This document shows, one piece after another, positions 11,008-22,918 of a DNA stretch of 64,000 nucleotides. How positions within the stretch are numbered: position 1 is the stretch's first letter; every line of letters starts with the position of its first letter. The translations under genes and the position numbers were made by a program. The notes beneath the pieces were generated by a model, which was not told where the DNA came from, did not search any database, and worked only from the letters and a program-made list of their open reading frames with translations. Source of the DNA: Uranotaenia lowii (Eukaryota; Arthropoda; Insecta; Diptera; Culicidae); NCBI RefSeq assembly GCF_029784155.1, contig NC_073692.1, forward strand, positions 64,173,275 to 64,237,274, given 5' to 3'.

Positions 11008-13495
11008 TAGCTTAGCTTGTTTGACTACTCATATCCACCTTAAATCATTAAATCCGAAATGCTTCAATTACAGTTTTCAAAATACGATAATTTTTCATGA
11101 TTTCTATAAAAATAAAACATTATATTATATTCATTCATCCAAACGCATTTCGAATTTCATGATCGCTGGCGTGGCTAAGCGGAACAAGTTCCACATCGCC
11201 AATGGTTGCTACTCCGTGATTGATCGAGGCCATCAATTTTGTGCAAAGTCCAACAGAATGGTGTTTAGGATTAACAGTACATTCTCAGTGCACAAAACTC
11301 ATGCTCTCCCTTTAAAAAAGATCAATAACGGCGCCGGCCACGTCCTAGTAGTCAATGAAGGACAGAGGAAGGAATGTTAGTAAGATACTCTTTTGGTTCA
11401 ACTTACAACCCCTTATCTTCGTGTATCTTAAAAATTTATTTTCAAGTAATCAAAAACAGAGGTACGCATGTATCACCAGCTATGGAAACCGTCTGTACGT
11501 CTGCGAATCTATATTCAAGTATCAAAGGAAAGGGTTATGTTGGTAACGGGAGGGTATAGATCAGGATCCATTTTGGAAAATGGTACGACCTTGGGTTTCC
11601 CTACACCTTCTGTGCTCCTAGTCGTTTCCTATTGAAACTCCTGATTCTGTCTATGAGGCCTATTGACAAGAAGAATCAATGATGATAGTTCTTTTTCAAT
11701 AGCACTTGAACAGTGCAAGAGTTCAACCAAAAAGAACTTAGCGATAATAAGGCCTGGTTAAAACTAGCTCATTTTCCTCAAACTGGTTCCTATAACATCA
11801 ACGAACTTGCAAAACGGCTAAATTATTCTTATTAAGTTTTTAACATTACATATCAATTAAATTGGTGTCAATCAATCAAATACAACAATTGTTTATAGCA
11901 ACCTTTGATATTATTTTCATTTTGCTCTATCGCTTGATAATTCAAAACAGCCGTTTTGTAGATTCCTTAATGCTTTTCTAAACTCGGCCTCATTATTTTG
12001 ATATATGTACTTGTTTGAAAAAAAAAAACAGATATAGCGCAATTTTAAATATGTAAAATAAATTATTCATTTTGTTGAAAGTTCTTGAGTTTTACTATTA
12101 CCGTAGTTTGTTTCATGCTTTTTAATGCTTAAGTAAAAATCTTCTTTAGATAACTTAATCTCTTTTAGACATATTTGAACTTGAAACAAACATTTGTTTT
12201 TCTTTTGACGGTAAAATATTGAATCGTGATAATTTTCAAAAAATGTTATGAAATTATTAATCAAATTTTAAAGTATTATTCATGAATAATATTGTAGGTT
12301 AACATTTGTTGAACCTTATTCTGTTAAATCATCACGGTTTGTTGTACAAAATAGATCGTGAATAGTAAAACAACGTTATTCGATTTTGAAGTTGTTACGA
12401 TGATATAATATAAAAATTAAATATGTTGATATAAAGTGTCGAATCAATACTGAGTATCGGATTCCTTTCTCTGTTTATTTTCCCGCTTCGAGGTGTCAAT
12501 GCTTTATATATTATTTATTTAAAATTTGTACTGTTTTGCAATAACAACTGGTTGACTTCATATTATTGTAGTAAACAAGCGAAACTTTAAGAAAGGTGCT
12601 GTGAATTGATTGTAAAAAAAAACCGCAATTTTGATTTATGAATTAATCTTCCGTAAGTATTTTTGAAGTTAACTTATTGTGTTCTTATTCTTTAAAATTA
12701 CTTTCCCCTAAATTTTTTTGGAACTAATAACGATGCTTGAATATGAGAACACTTAGCGTATCAAATTGGATTGACTTCGAAATGTCGTTTAAAAATTTAG
12801 AAACATTAGAATCTACCCCGCCTTATTCTGTAAATCAGAATAAATCCATAATAATTTAGACAAATAATCAAATTCGAAAAAAAACTATGTTTGGTTCGAA
12901 CGACGCAATTTGATCATACGAACTTATATCTTGCTGCTTGAAATAAACGCCTAAATATATGCTTAATTTCGAACATGTAAAAGCTTCGCAAGCATTTTTC
13001 GGTTTCATACTTGCATGCAAGGTTTTATAACATCCAGTTATTTTTCATGCTATAATCGAAAGTGAAATATTTCATTACATGAAATATTTCGCATTCTGTT
13101 ATGACGCTGTCAAAAGTTCAGCTTCAAATTTTAAAAATGTTTTTTTTTTCTAAATTTAATTTAAGAAAAATCTAAACAAACAAGTTAAAAAGGAAACGAT
13201 TTAACTTATCTTAACATCCGGTGTCCTCAGCGCATTGCTCCACTTCTGGAAAACCATCTATAGTCTCGTTCGCGTAGCATCTGCTCTTTTTAGATCTCGC
13301 TCACCCATTTCGAGCAAAAACACACCAAATACAAATTTTTCGTCGAAACTCCACATTTTTACTATAAACAACCCTTAAACACAGCACTTGAAAATAACAG
13401 CCACAATTTACAACCCGTTTTACAGCAAAAAATTAGAAAAAAATGTTCTTCAAACACAATTTAGGAACTTCACACAAACAGTGTTCCCAAATTCC
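11008..13495 (-). mobile_element. Retroposon, 2.49 kb, with a 23-bp target duplication
   Basis: The flanks 10985-11007 and 13496-13518 are identical over 23 bp (TATTATGGAGACGTACTTTT then TCT). The element begins TAGCTTAGCTTG, as does the copy at 17837. The right ends differ between copies (2,488 bp against 601 bp). A common left end, variable right end and a duplication over 20 bp fit target-primed reverse transcription with the 3' end at the left. The element would therefore lie on the minus strand, with a short AAGCT-repeat tail and 5' truncation. No reverse transcriptase frame is visible. The left part carries the conserved repeat body at 11160-11360. Confidence 0.75.
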
Positions 13496-13518
13496 TATTA
13501 TGGAGACGTACTTTTTCT

Positions 13519-14616
13519 ATAGAATTACTCAAATACTGGCGAATTATAAAGTAGAGGCATCTTGCCCCTTAGGTACCTTAGTACCCAAGAACTAAGAACA
13601 AGTTCAGTTAGGTTCTCTTTGCCTTCGTTTCGTTCTCATCAACCATCCGCCCTGTGGCCATTCCGGTGGGTGGCGACGACCCTTGATCTGATTCACTGTT
13701 CCAGGATTGTCGTGTGGAGTGCAATGAAGATTTGATTTCCCCAAATGATTATGCCCCCGATGCTGATAAAAATCGACAGCGATGTCGACTTAATGGAGAG
13801 GAAGATGATGATGACAATGATGATGGGTTGTCATATTTCTTGTGGACCCAGCTGTAACTTTGTACAGCTAAAGGGGAGGTAAAGATGTTTCGACTGATTA
13901 ATTGGAGAATAAAGGAGATACTTTTTAGTGGCTTCAACGGATGATTTTTCTCGCCATGTTTGTTTTGGATAAAGATAAATCAAGGTCAGATAAGCTGAAT
14001 GCAACTTTTGTGAAACAAACAGAAAAAATAAATGTTAAGGTTTTCTTCGCTGGGTTTTGAAATTGAACCATTCTGTACCATACTTAGTTTCGTTTGATAT
14101 GAATTTTGTTATAGAAAGCACCTGTAAAAACACAGTGATCATTGAAAATTTAATTTTAATAGGAGAATATATTTTGATTGATAATATATATTCGAATTAT
14201 TTACGAATGCAGAATAAAACAATAACTCCCCGATCAATTTCTCTCACCTACTTTAGGATTTTAACTATTCTATAATAAAGACAAAAAAAACTATTCTTAG
14301 ACAATTTTTTGAAATCTGTCCTAAATAATATTAAGATTTTTATATCGAATCTGTGGTCAGATTTGGTCTATCACCTCTAGTTTTTAAATCTGCCTACAAA
14401 TCAAAACAAAAACGTAATCGTTAATGGGGTAAAGTGCTGAATCTGGCACATCATGGTACCATCGACGATGGAACGAACCTTGTGAGGATGTTCCATTTAT
14501 TTTCTCTACCTTATTTTATTGTATTTTTTTCTTTTCATTTGAGTTAAGATGCATAAAGCTATATTAATAAAAGGTTCATTAAGTCAAAATTACATTTTAA
14601 GGTTCAATAGAAGAAG
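13519..14616. other. No gene
   Basis: A short GAT/GAC-rich run lies at 13800-13830. No reading frame or splice-site pair is convincing. Confidence 0.4.
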
Positions 14617-15224
14617 TCTAGAGTTTGTTTTGATTAGGTGGTATAAGCCACTTGACTTAATTCGAGAAAATAGCTGTTCAAGTTTTGTTACACATTTTTA
14701 ATTCCTGTATTAAACAAATCGCTCAAAATTATCTGGAAATTTGATTTGCGTTACAATAATAGATTAAAAAACTGCTATTGTATCTGGTACAAGCATAGAT
14801 TCAGTTGTACTTCTAAACATGCTCTTAGGACCTTTTGCATTATACATTTGGCGGAAACTTGAAACTTGATTATATTTGTCTTAATCTTCGCCAAAACTAA
14901 CAGTTCTTGAACTTTACTGCATATTCATTTTACTGAGATTGTTGATAACTCTCTAACTAGCGATTTCCGTTTGATTTTCCAAACTTTCAAACACCTAGCA
15001 AAACATTTTCTGCGAAAATGCATAAAGTCTCATGAACCAACATAACAAACTATTATTTTGGGTCCTTTTGTTGCACGGCAATCCAGTGCAACGCAAATAG
15101 TCGAAAAAACCAAATTGCACTCGAAAATGAGAAGTCATTATACGTCTTAAATTTGAATGCAGCCAATAACTCAATTTTGATTATATTGGTTCATACGACC
15201 TAATCAAAACAAACTCTAGAAGTT
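14617..15224. mobile_element. Foldback element, about 600 bp
   Basis: The ends are inverted copies of CTAGAGTTTGTTTTGATTAG, continuing through GTATAAGCCA/GTATGAACCA. The complement is found at 15188-15222. The arms are recognisable for about 36 bp and then decay. There is no coding capacity. Confidence 0.55.
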
Positions 15225-16154
15225 TAGTTTTCATCAAAGAAAAGCGCAAATAAACTCGAATGGAAATGAAAAAAGCGTTAATTTTATAACCATTTATTCG
15301 GGGGTTTGGGTTGGGCCATCCGGGCAACCGATTGAAGCGATTCTTGAGGAGGAGCAATTCTTGAGGAGAGGAAGGCTCCGTCTCCGTCAGTTGATGAATC
15401 TTGAGCAAGTTGCAAAGTAAAAGTTGTTCGCTGAACTGGTTGTGTCTTGCTACCTGGGTGGTAGAAATACATACATAGATACGTGCAAGATAGATTAACT
15501 ATCACAATTTTATTTCCAAAAATTTACAGATACAGTAATTCTACGAAAAAAGGGGACATTTGATTTTTTGACATTCAAACTGCAGTACAGTAGTTTTTCT
15601 ATTTTATCACTGTTCGATTTTTTCAATACTCGCCAAATTCACGCTTTTATCACGCTTTTTTAGAAATCATCAAGAAACCATTTTCAGGACCTTAATTTTC
15701 TTTCAAAAGTGTAGAGCGTCTTTTTTATGATATTTTTTTATGGTTTGTGGTCTTGTATAAAAGTGTTTAATAATATGAAAATGTCATTGAAATGCTTACT
15801 TTAGCTGTATAGTTTTTTAAATCGTCATTTCGATCATTTAGAATAATCGACTTAGGTATTTTAACGTCACGCATGTGTTGTTGTTTGTGCTCTGTGAGCC
15901 GCTCAAAAAAAAAGTTATTTTTTTGGTTATGCGAATCATATAAAGATGTGGGTGAATTTAGCAGTTTTTGAAAAAGAGATAAGTTTCTCTAATTTCTTTT
16001 TTTAATTTGTTTATTTGAAAGGGTAGCGAATGAAAAATAAAAAAAAAACTATTATTGCAGACAATTGGAAAAAAATCTGTTGTAGGGCAACAGGCTAAAA
16101 GATTTATCCAACCAAGTATTAAAAAATAAGAAAAAGCTCTTAGCTTATCTAAGA
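15225..16154. other. No gene
   Basis: The sequence is AT-rich. Short frames at 15284-15505 and 15958-16293 have no domain, splice or composition support. Confidence 0.4.
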
Positions 16155-16380
16155 AAACCTTAAAATGTTTACAGGGCTCGTTACAGGTCAATGCAGTCGT
16201 TACTGTGAATGCAGATATCACATGAATAAAATTGGAAGATAAAACTCTGACAAGTGTCGTTTCTGCAGTATGGAGAAGGAATCTTCGGAACATCTTCTTT
16301 GCGAATGTCCTTCTCTCATATCGAAACGGATTAAAATGAACGGCTGTAAAATACTAGATCCCTCAATTGCTCCTTAAAAG
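16155..16380 (+). pseudogene. LINE ORF2 3' tail with a CCHC-like knuckle
   Basis: On the plus strand the text decodes, with at least one in-frame stop, to a TGxxxxxxYHMNKIG segment followed by CRFC..EKESSEHLLCECP. This Cys-Cys-His-Cys arrangement is typical of the extreme C-terminus of I/R1/LOA-group non-LTR retrotransposon ORF2 proteins. The remnant is short, has lost all upstream domains, and ends against the mariner-type element at 16458. Confidence 0.6.
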
Positions 16381-16457
16381 GTTCATCTTCATAAGAGCGG
16401 TTATACCAGATTGGGAAAATGCCAAATCTCAAGATAGGGACACTACCTAAATATATA

Positions 16458-18674
16458 CAGTGAGCGAAATAAGAATAGCACCACTATGTGTTTTGCTTGT
16501 TAAAATATGAATGTTTGAAAATTACAAAAATTTTCTTCCACATTTTGTTCTGAATTGCTTAACGGATAAATCAAGCATAAGTTTACTTTTTTTGGAAGTA
16601 GCAATTGGCGTTGAGGACCAAAAATGTGAAAAGGGATGCGAAAAAGAATAGCACCACTTGAGTTTTTCAACAAAAACAAGATTATTTTTTTAAACTTACT
16701 GTGTAAAAGTGAATAATAATGCTTCTAAAAATTATTTGAATAGGTAACTGCATTTTAAGGAGTTTTCCAGAATTCCAAAGGTTGTCAAAGGTATTAAAAG
16801 GGGGATTTAAGAAATGCTCCTCTAGCGTTAAGGAATTTGATATTTGAGCTGTAATGTATTACCGAACTACTTACTTGCTTCATTAAAATGACGTGAAATG
16901 ATAAAACAAACATTCGGGAGTAATTCTGAATCAGAAAAAAATAGGTTGAAAATCAAAAACTTTGATTTTGTTCAGTAAACTACACTTTTTCCAGTTTCAA
17001 GTCGTAGATGGCAGCACTATATTGCAGTTAAAACCTAATTTAGTCTCAATATTGATTTTCCAGGTTTATTCAGGCCCATATTCATCATTTTGAGGTATTT
17101 TTCCATCACAGTATTGTGGAATTACACGCTGCAGAACGCTTTTCCGGATTTGCAAAAGAATCACCAACACAAAAATGTACAACCGCCAAAGTTCCTGCTC
17201 ATCTCAACTTCCGATTTAATTGCAAATCATATTAACAACACTGCTAGCTGTTTGGTTCAACAAGCTCCTTCGCAAAGTATAACTTAATTCTGATAATCGG
17301 TCCAAAAAATTCACTTTTAGTTACCTTGATGCAATTCTAATATTTTTTGGCTTTAGTGATCTTAGAATTTCCAAAGCGTTCACAGTACATGTATTTATTT
17401 CTTGACCAAAATCATCCAGCACTTCCTAATTAATCCCGGATATTCGAAAATGGACATGAGTTAGGTTAAATGGCAAGATAGTGCTGCCATCTATGACTTG
17501 AAACTGGAGAAATAGTGTTTGACTTTTAAAAAACATTTATATTTTTGAATTCCAACCTGCTTTTTGGATTCAAACTCAGCCTCAAATCTGTGTTTCATCA
17601 TTTAGCATCATATTTATGAATGTTAATGAAGAAATCAAGCAGTTTGATAAAGTTTTTTAGCTCAAATATCAAATTCCTCAACGCTAGAGGAGCATCTCTT
17701 AAAACCCCCTTTTAATACCTTTGAAAACCTTTGGAATTCTGGAAAACTCCAAAAATGCAGTTATCTATTCAAATAGTTCGTAGAAGCATTATTATTCACT
17801 TTTACACAGTAAATATTTTAAAATAATCTTGTTTTTAGCTTAGCTTTGCTCGATTGACTACTTACATCCACCTTAAGCCATTGAAACCGAAATGTCGTTA
17901 AAAATTCGGAATTATACTTTTAAAATGATATAAAGTTCTTACTTTCCATAGTTCATTTCATCATAATAGTAGGTACTAAAGCATTTCGAATTCCATTACC
18001 GCTGGTGTGGCTCAGTAGAATGAATTCTACATCACCAATGGTTGCTACTCCGTGATTGACCGAGGCCATCAATTTTGCCCAGAGGTCAAAAGAGTGGTGT
18101 CTGGGATTGACAACACATTCACAATGAATAAAACTGATGCTCTCTCTTTATACATCAATAACGGCGCTGGCCACGTCCTAGTAGTCAATAGATAGAGAGG
18201 AAAATAAAAGAAAGGGATGATAGAATGTAAAATTATGCTTTAGGACCGAGGTCAACTCTGCATCCTAGCAAAACAATTTTTGTAGGGATGGGGGAAAAGA
18301 GATATGATCAGGAGACACCTTTGACAAGTGTATAGATCTTATTAAACCTATTTTCCGGTGCTTTCATTGTTCCTAACAAAATGTTTTTTAACTCTACACA
18401 ACAATACAAAAAAAAACAAGAGACATGTACATCAGTTTTTTAAAATAATCTTGTTTTTGTTGAAAAACTCAAGTTGTGCTATTCTTATTTCGCACCCCCT
18501 TTTCACATTTTTGGTCCTCAACGCCAATTGCTACTTCCAAAAAAAGTAAACTATAGCTTGATTTATCCGTTAAGCAATTCAGAACAAAGTGTGGAAGAAA
18601 ATTTTCGTAAATTTCAATCATTTTTATTTTAACAAGCAAAACACATAGTGGTGCTATTCTTTTTTCGCTTACTG
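16458..18674. mobile_element. Tc1/mariner-type foldback element
   Basis: The ends are CAGTGAGCGAAATAAGAATA and, inverted, CAGTAAGCGAAAAAAGAATA, both flanked by TA (16456-16457 and 18675-18676). The TA duplication and CAGT ends fit the Tc1/mariner superfamily. The inverted arms are unusually long. Matching text, such as AGTCGTAGATGGCAGCACTA against its inverse near 17495, shows they reach about 570 bp inward. The right arm is split by a 601-bp retroposon. Without that insertion the element would be about 1.6 kb. It has no transposase frame. Confidence 0.8.
17837..18437 (-). mobile_element. Retroposon copy, 601 bp, nested in the mariner-type element
   Basis: A 21-bp target duplication (TTTTAAAATAATCTTGTTTT then T) flanks it at 17816-17836 and 18438-18458. 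The intact left arm of the host element shows that the target held this sequence once, which proves the insertion. It begins AGCTTAGCTT like the 11008 element and shares its CCACGTCCTAGTAGTCAAT body. It is shorter at the right, consistent with 5' truncation of a minus-strand retroposon. Confidence 0.85.
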
Positions 18675-19840
18675 TAGAAGTGATCTTCCTTGACTTAGCA
18701 TATATTAAACAGGGGGCATATTACAATAGATCAACTAACTGGTCGCAGTGGTATTATCTGAATAGATTATTTTGGATTATCATAATGAAATTGTGCTGGC
18801 TTTGCCTTGAAATATATTAAAAGGACTAAAATTTCTGATTTTCTACATATGGAAAAGAAAAGATTATCTGTCCAAAATTAGAGAAACACAATTTAAAAGT
18901 CCGAGTTGAGTAAATTGTAAAACATTTTTTGAAAAGGTAACCTTTTCAGTTAACCAAAGGCAGTAGTGATATATTAAATTTGCAGAAGATAATTTTCTAT
19001 GCAGTTTTCTTTAAAATCTTTTTCAAAATGGACTTCAGAGATAACGCCTGTTAAATTTCCATAAAAACTAAATAATTCACTTTAACAAGATGTACACTAT
19101 CAAATTGATTTTAGACGGTTTTTGAGTAAAATATCTTTTCTTTTCACAAATCGGTAAAAAAATGTCTGACAAAAGCAATAACGAAGAGAAAAAAGTGGAA
19201 TGAATGATTCATTTGTGTTTTGAAATCAGAATCTCACGATATTGTATTGAGTTTTCGATTAAAATAGGTTCATTTAATGGAAGTTGAATATAAAATATGA
19301 TATTCATATACAAATATTTCATCATAATTTTATAGAAATTGCATTTTTGGGTTCATGCCTGAAAAATTGTGTTTCGCGTAGCTTTCCAGCAAACATTTTT
19401 GAAGTTATATTTTCAACAGCTTTGCTCTACGTTTCATATACATCATAGAACAATTGTATAAAACTCGAAAAAAAGCAAAAGAAAATTACAATAAGATCAA
19501 GTTCTTCTATGTAAGAATGAAAAAACGCGCTAATAGCTTCTTTTACTTACTAATATTATGTTCAAACGAAATAACTAAGTATCTATGGAATAAATGCAAT
19601 GGGATTAAAAAAATCTTTGAACATGGTAAATTTTATAGATAAACATTTTCTTTCGTACAAGTTCATAAGACTCTAAAGGAAAATAAATTTCTCATAAAAT
19701 TATTTAAAAAAAGTGTCCATTATGGAAACTTCCACCTTAAAGAATGTTGATAGATAATCCAAATCGAACCCCTTTTTTACATTAAATCCCAAAAAAACAC
19801 TTTTAACTCAATAACAAAATTAAAATAAAAGGTACTAGCA
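18675..19840. other. No gene; one SINE-tail-like block
   Basis: At 18718-18750 the text CAATAGATCAACTAACTGGT CGCAGTGG matches the tail of the SINE at 31125-31155. The rest is AT-rich and without supported genes. Confidence 0.45.
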
Positions 19841-20487
19841 CAGGGTTCCATGCAAAATTATGACCAGATTATACTACGAAAAGGGGTCGCGCAACAAACC
19901 TTAAGTTTGTATAGAATTGAGCGGAATTTATTCGGGATTAACAAAAAAACCTTTTTAACAGTTTTCACCAATAATTTTGGTCTTTATTATCCGATTTTTC
20001 TTTTAATTTCAGTGTTCTAAAGCTTAAATTATAACAACATTTCATCTGAGGAACGCACTTCTTTGGAGTTATCATAAAACAGTTACTAAGACTTGAAACT
20101 GGTATATACGCGTCAATTAACGATCATTCATGTATTTTTTTTATAAATGACCCATCAGAAGCTTATTTTTGAAACTCAATATGTTTTTTTTTATCATAAC
20201 CCTAATCGAAATCGGACCTTGGGATAAACTGTTTGTCATAACGAAAGCTTTGTGAATGACTATAATGAAAACAAATCACCCGAAAGGGACTTCAGAAATT
20301 GGTGCAAAACTGGGCGTTCATGTTTTTTCCAAGAAAATTTCTCATTTGCCATACAAATTTTAGGCTCATTGCGTCATCTATTTCCGTGGTCTGATCCCCC
20401 AAATTTCGCACTGGACTTTGTGCTAGGCCTAGGATCTATTTTAGCTTTGCATAAGTCGGCTGATTTAGGCACTCTAGTGTTTATTAA
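19841..20487. mobile_element. Decayed second copy of the 2617-3418 MITE
   Basis: It shares GGGGTCGC.CAAC, the CTTAAGTTTGTAT block, GCTTAAATTATAACAA and, on the right arm, AGGCTCATTG and GGATCTATTTTAG with the first copy. The right terminus GGCACTCTAGTG is recognisable. The left terminus is eroded. Inverted arms are still evident but diverged. Confidence 0.6.
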
Positions 20488-22918
20488 ATAACTTTTAATA
20501 GACCGGAGGATTTTGAAATAATCATTTATTTTTTCTATTCTTTGCAATTAAATATTGAAAAGATTCAGAAATATATTTCAACGCTTTTACAAATAAATAT
20601 TTCCTAGCATAAGTTTTTTAAAAATAATGTTCTCATCACCGCACAAATAAATTTTGAATAAAATTGATGTGCGCAGTGCGCAGTGTTGAACCTTATCTGC
20701 TTATATGAGTCATTTAAATTCAATTCCCTAATTTTTTTGGGTATAAATGGATCGATTTCATCATTAAATCACATTATTTGTTAAGGTTTTGAGCATTTTT
20801 AGTAAATTAAGCATTAATTTTAAGTTATATTTTGATTTATTTCATGTAGCTGACCATATAATTTCTTGACGTCACAACGCTTTGCAAAACCTTGCTCAAA
20901 AAAAGGCACGTTATGACGTCACGAAACTGATTCGCTCTAAAATAAATTGAAATCAACATTTGAAAAAACAAAAACAGTTATTTTTTGGTAGTAATAAAAC
21001 GATAATTTTCCGAAATTTTCTTAAATTTGATCGAATAGAAGAGCGGAAAAAATGGAAAAGAGGCGCGTTGTGGCGTCACGATTTCTTTTGCTTATATTTC
21101 GATAACTATTTGTTCAATAAGAATACTTTTGATTTTAATTTGTTACTAGTTAAATTTTGAACTTAGGGGTATGATTTTTTAACAATGTGCGATATGAACT
21201 GTAAAATCTACAAACAATATACCAAAAAAATTGGTTTGCAAACGTCTTGACGTCACGCTGGAATGGCTCAAATATATTGTGCCCATGAAACGGTTTCCAT
21301 ACAGTTAAACATCTGCTTAATACTTTAACACAATAGCAAATTGTATATCGGAACTTTATCTCGTTAAGAGTATAACAAGAAAAGCTTCAGATGTCAAAGC
21401 CATAATTTTATCACCACCCGGTGGTATTTAAATCTATCCATAAAACGGCTATTAAAAAGCCCAATAATTATTGATCTTATTAATTTGAATAAACCCCTTT
21501 ACTTCTAACTGCCTTAAGAAATCTTCAGAAAGCCTCATTTCCAGCTGCTACACAGACAACCACTTGCTCCAAATCGGCTTACTTACCATTGAAGTGGGGA
21601 AACCGGACAGACGGATATCACCAATATGAATCAAGCAAGCGGCAACGATTTAAATTTGTCTCAACAACAAAATCCTTTCGGGTTTTCCTTGACTGTTGTC
21701 CGGGGACTTGAATTGTGTCTAGTAGCTTGTTACTAATGCCAAGGTCCTCCGTCGTCGTCGTCGTCAACTATCGATTGTTCTTATAGTCTCGGGTGGTTTT
21801 CCTTCCCATTCTGGTCCGGAGCTTGGGTTTGTTGGGTTTGTCTACGCGCAAAGTCTTGTTGGGGCTTCTTCTGCTTGGGTCAAATAGAATGGCAGAATTC
21901 TTGTAATTCAATTCCAAACCGACGGCAACCGGCATTGGCAGTGACAGACATTTACTGAGCCAAGTAAATGTAACGCTCTTCCCACAAGTTTGAAAACACT
22001 GATCCGGGGGGATCGCTGGGCTGGGAAATTAAGAGGTTTAGCCGCATGTTCAACAACCGCGAAAGCGGGGTGCGTCAGAAGAGCGACGCAACCGGTGACA
22101 GCACCAAACGTCACAAAATGATAAACCGTCGTTACAAGCGAATAATGCAATAAAACGTAATAAATTTCAATTGCATCAGAAATGCGCGTCTGTTGATGTT
22201 TGTATGTATACATACTTAACAATTTTCCCCGTTGAGTCTGTTCTGAGGAAGGCACCGGTTTCTCTCTCCTTGAACTCCCACAAACCGGGACGCATCTTCA
22301 TTACGATTCGTTAAAAAACCGATAGGACAGGATCGGGCAGAGGGAGTCTGAATGTAACTGACTGACACAGCGAGCTTCACACATGGCGATTTTGATTTAT
22401 ATCTGCCGATGCAATGTTGCAAGTGCCTACTGCTTATTTTTATTACACGCTGTTCGGTTGTTGTTCAGTTCTTGGTACCGACTTAATCTGCGAATGATGT
22501 TGTTTTTCATGTTCATGGAGACGCCTGGTTGGTTGCTCACCAAAAATAGCAACCTGTCACAGACTGGTAGGCTGAGATGTATACATACGTCAATCTGTGA
22601 GCAGACACCAGCACCAGGCGCCATGCCAACAAGAACGGCGTCGTCGCCACGTCCGTCAGTCCACGAATGTGCGCAACATTATTGGATCTATTAAAAATTA
22701 AGTAGACATGGAAGGCAACCACCGTGCAAATCTATGCGTCTACATGGTTAACCGGGAATCGTTCCTAGTTAGATGAGTGACAGCTGAGTGCACGCTGTTT
22801 GGACGATTTGCCACTCAAATGGGCCGCTTTCCGCATTTTCATGTCGACTTCGAGGAAGACGGCAATTGATTCCGGTTCTACTTGTAGCCAATTTGTCTTC
22901 GTTTCTATTAGTTATTTT
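20488..22918. other. No confirmed gene; CRE-like motif cluster, then a GC-richer unique tract
   Basis: Four TGACGTCA or TGGCGTCA sites occur at 20867, 20914, 21071 and 21248. From about 21540 to 22860 the sequence is GC-richer and not repetitive, with a (CGT)n run near 21750. A strong minus-strand donor (CAATG then GTAAGTAAG) ends at 21587, but no acceptor or long open frame accompanies it. The overlapping short frames at 21908-22722 have no domain support. Confidence 0.35.

Noticed and set aside
21541..21660. Coding exon ending in ATG just before a GTAAGT donor (minus strand, 21587)
   Set aside because: The donor is strong, and joining to the phase-0 exon at 2185 would be possible. However, the open frame before it is only 21 codons, with a stop and no acceptor, and the link is pure speculation.
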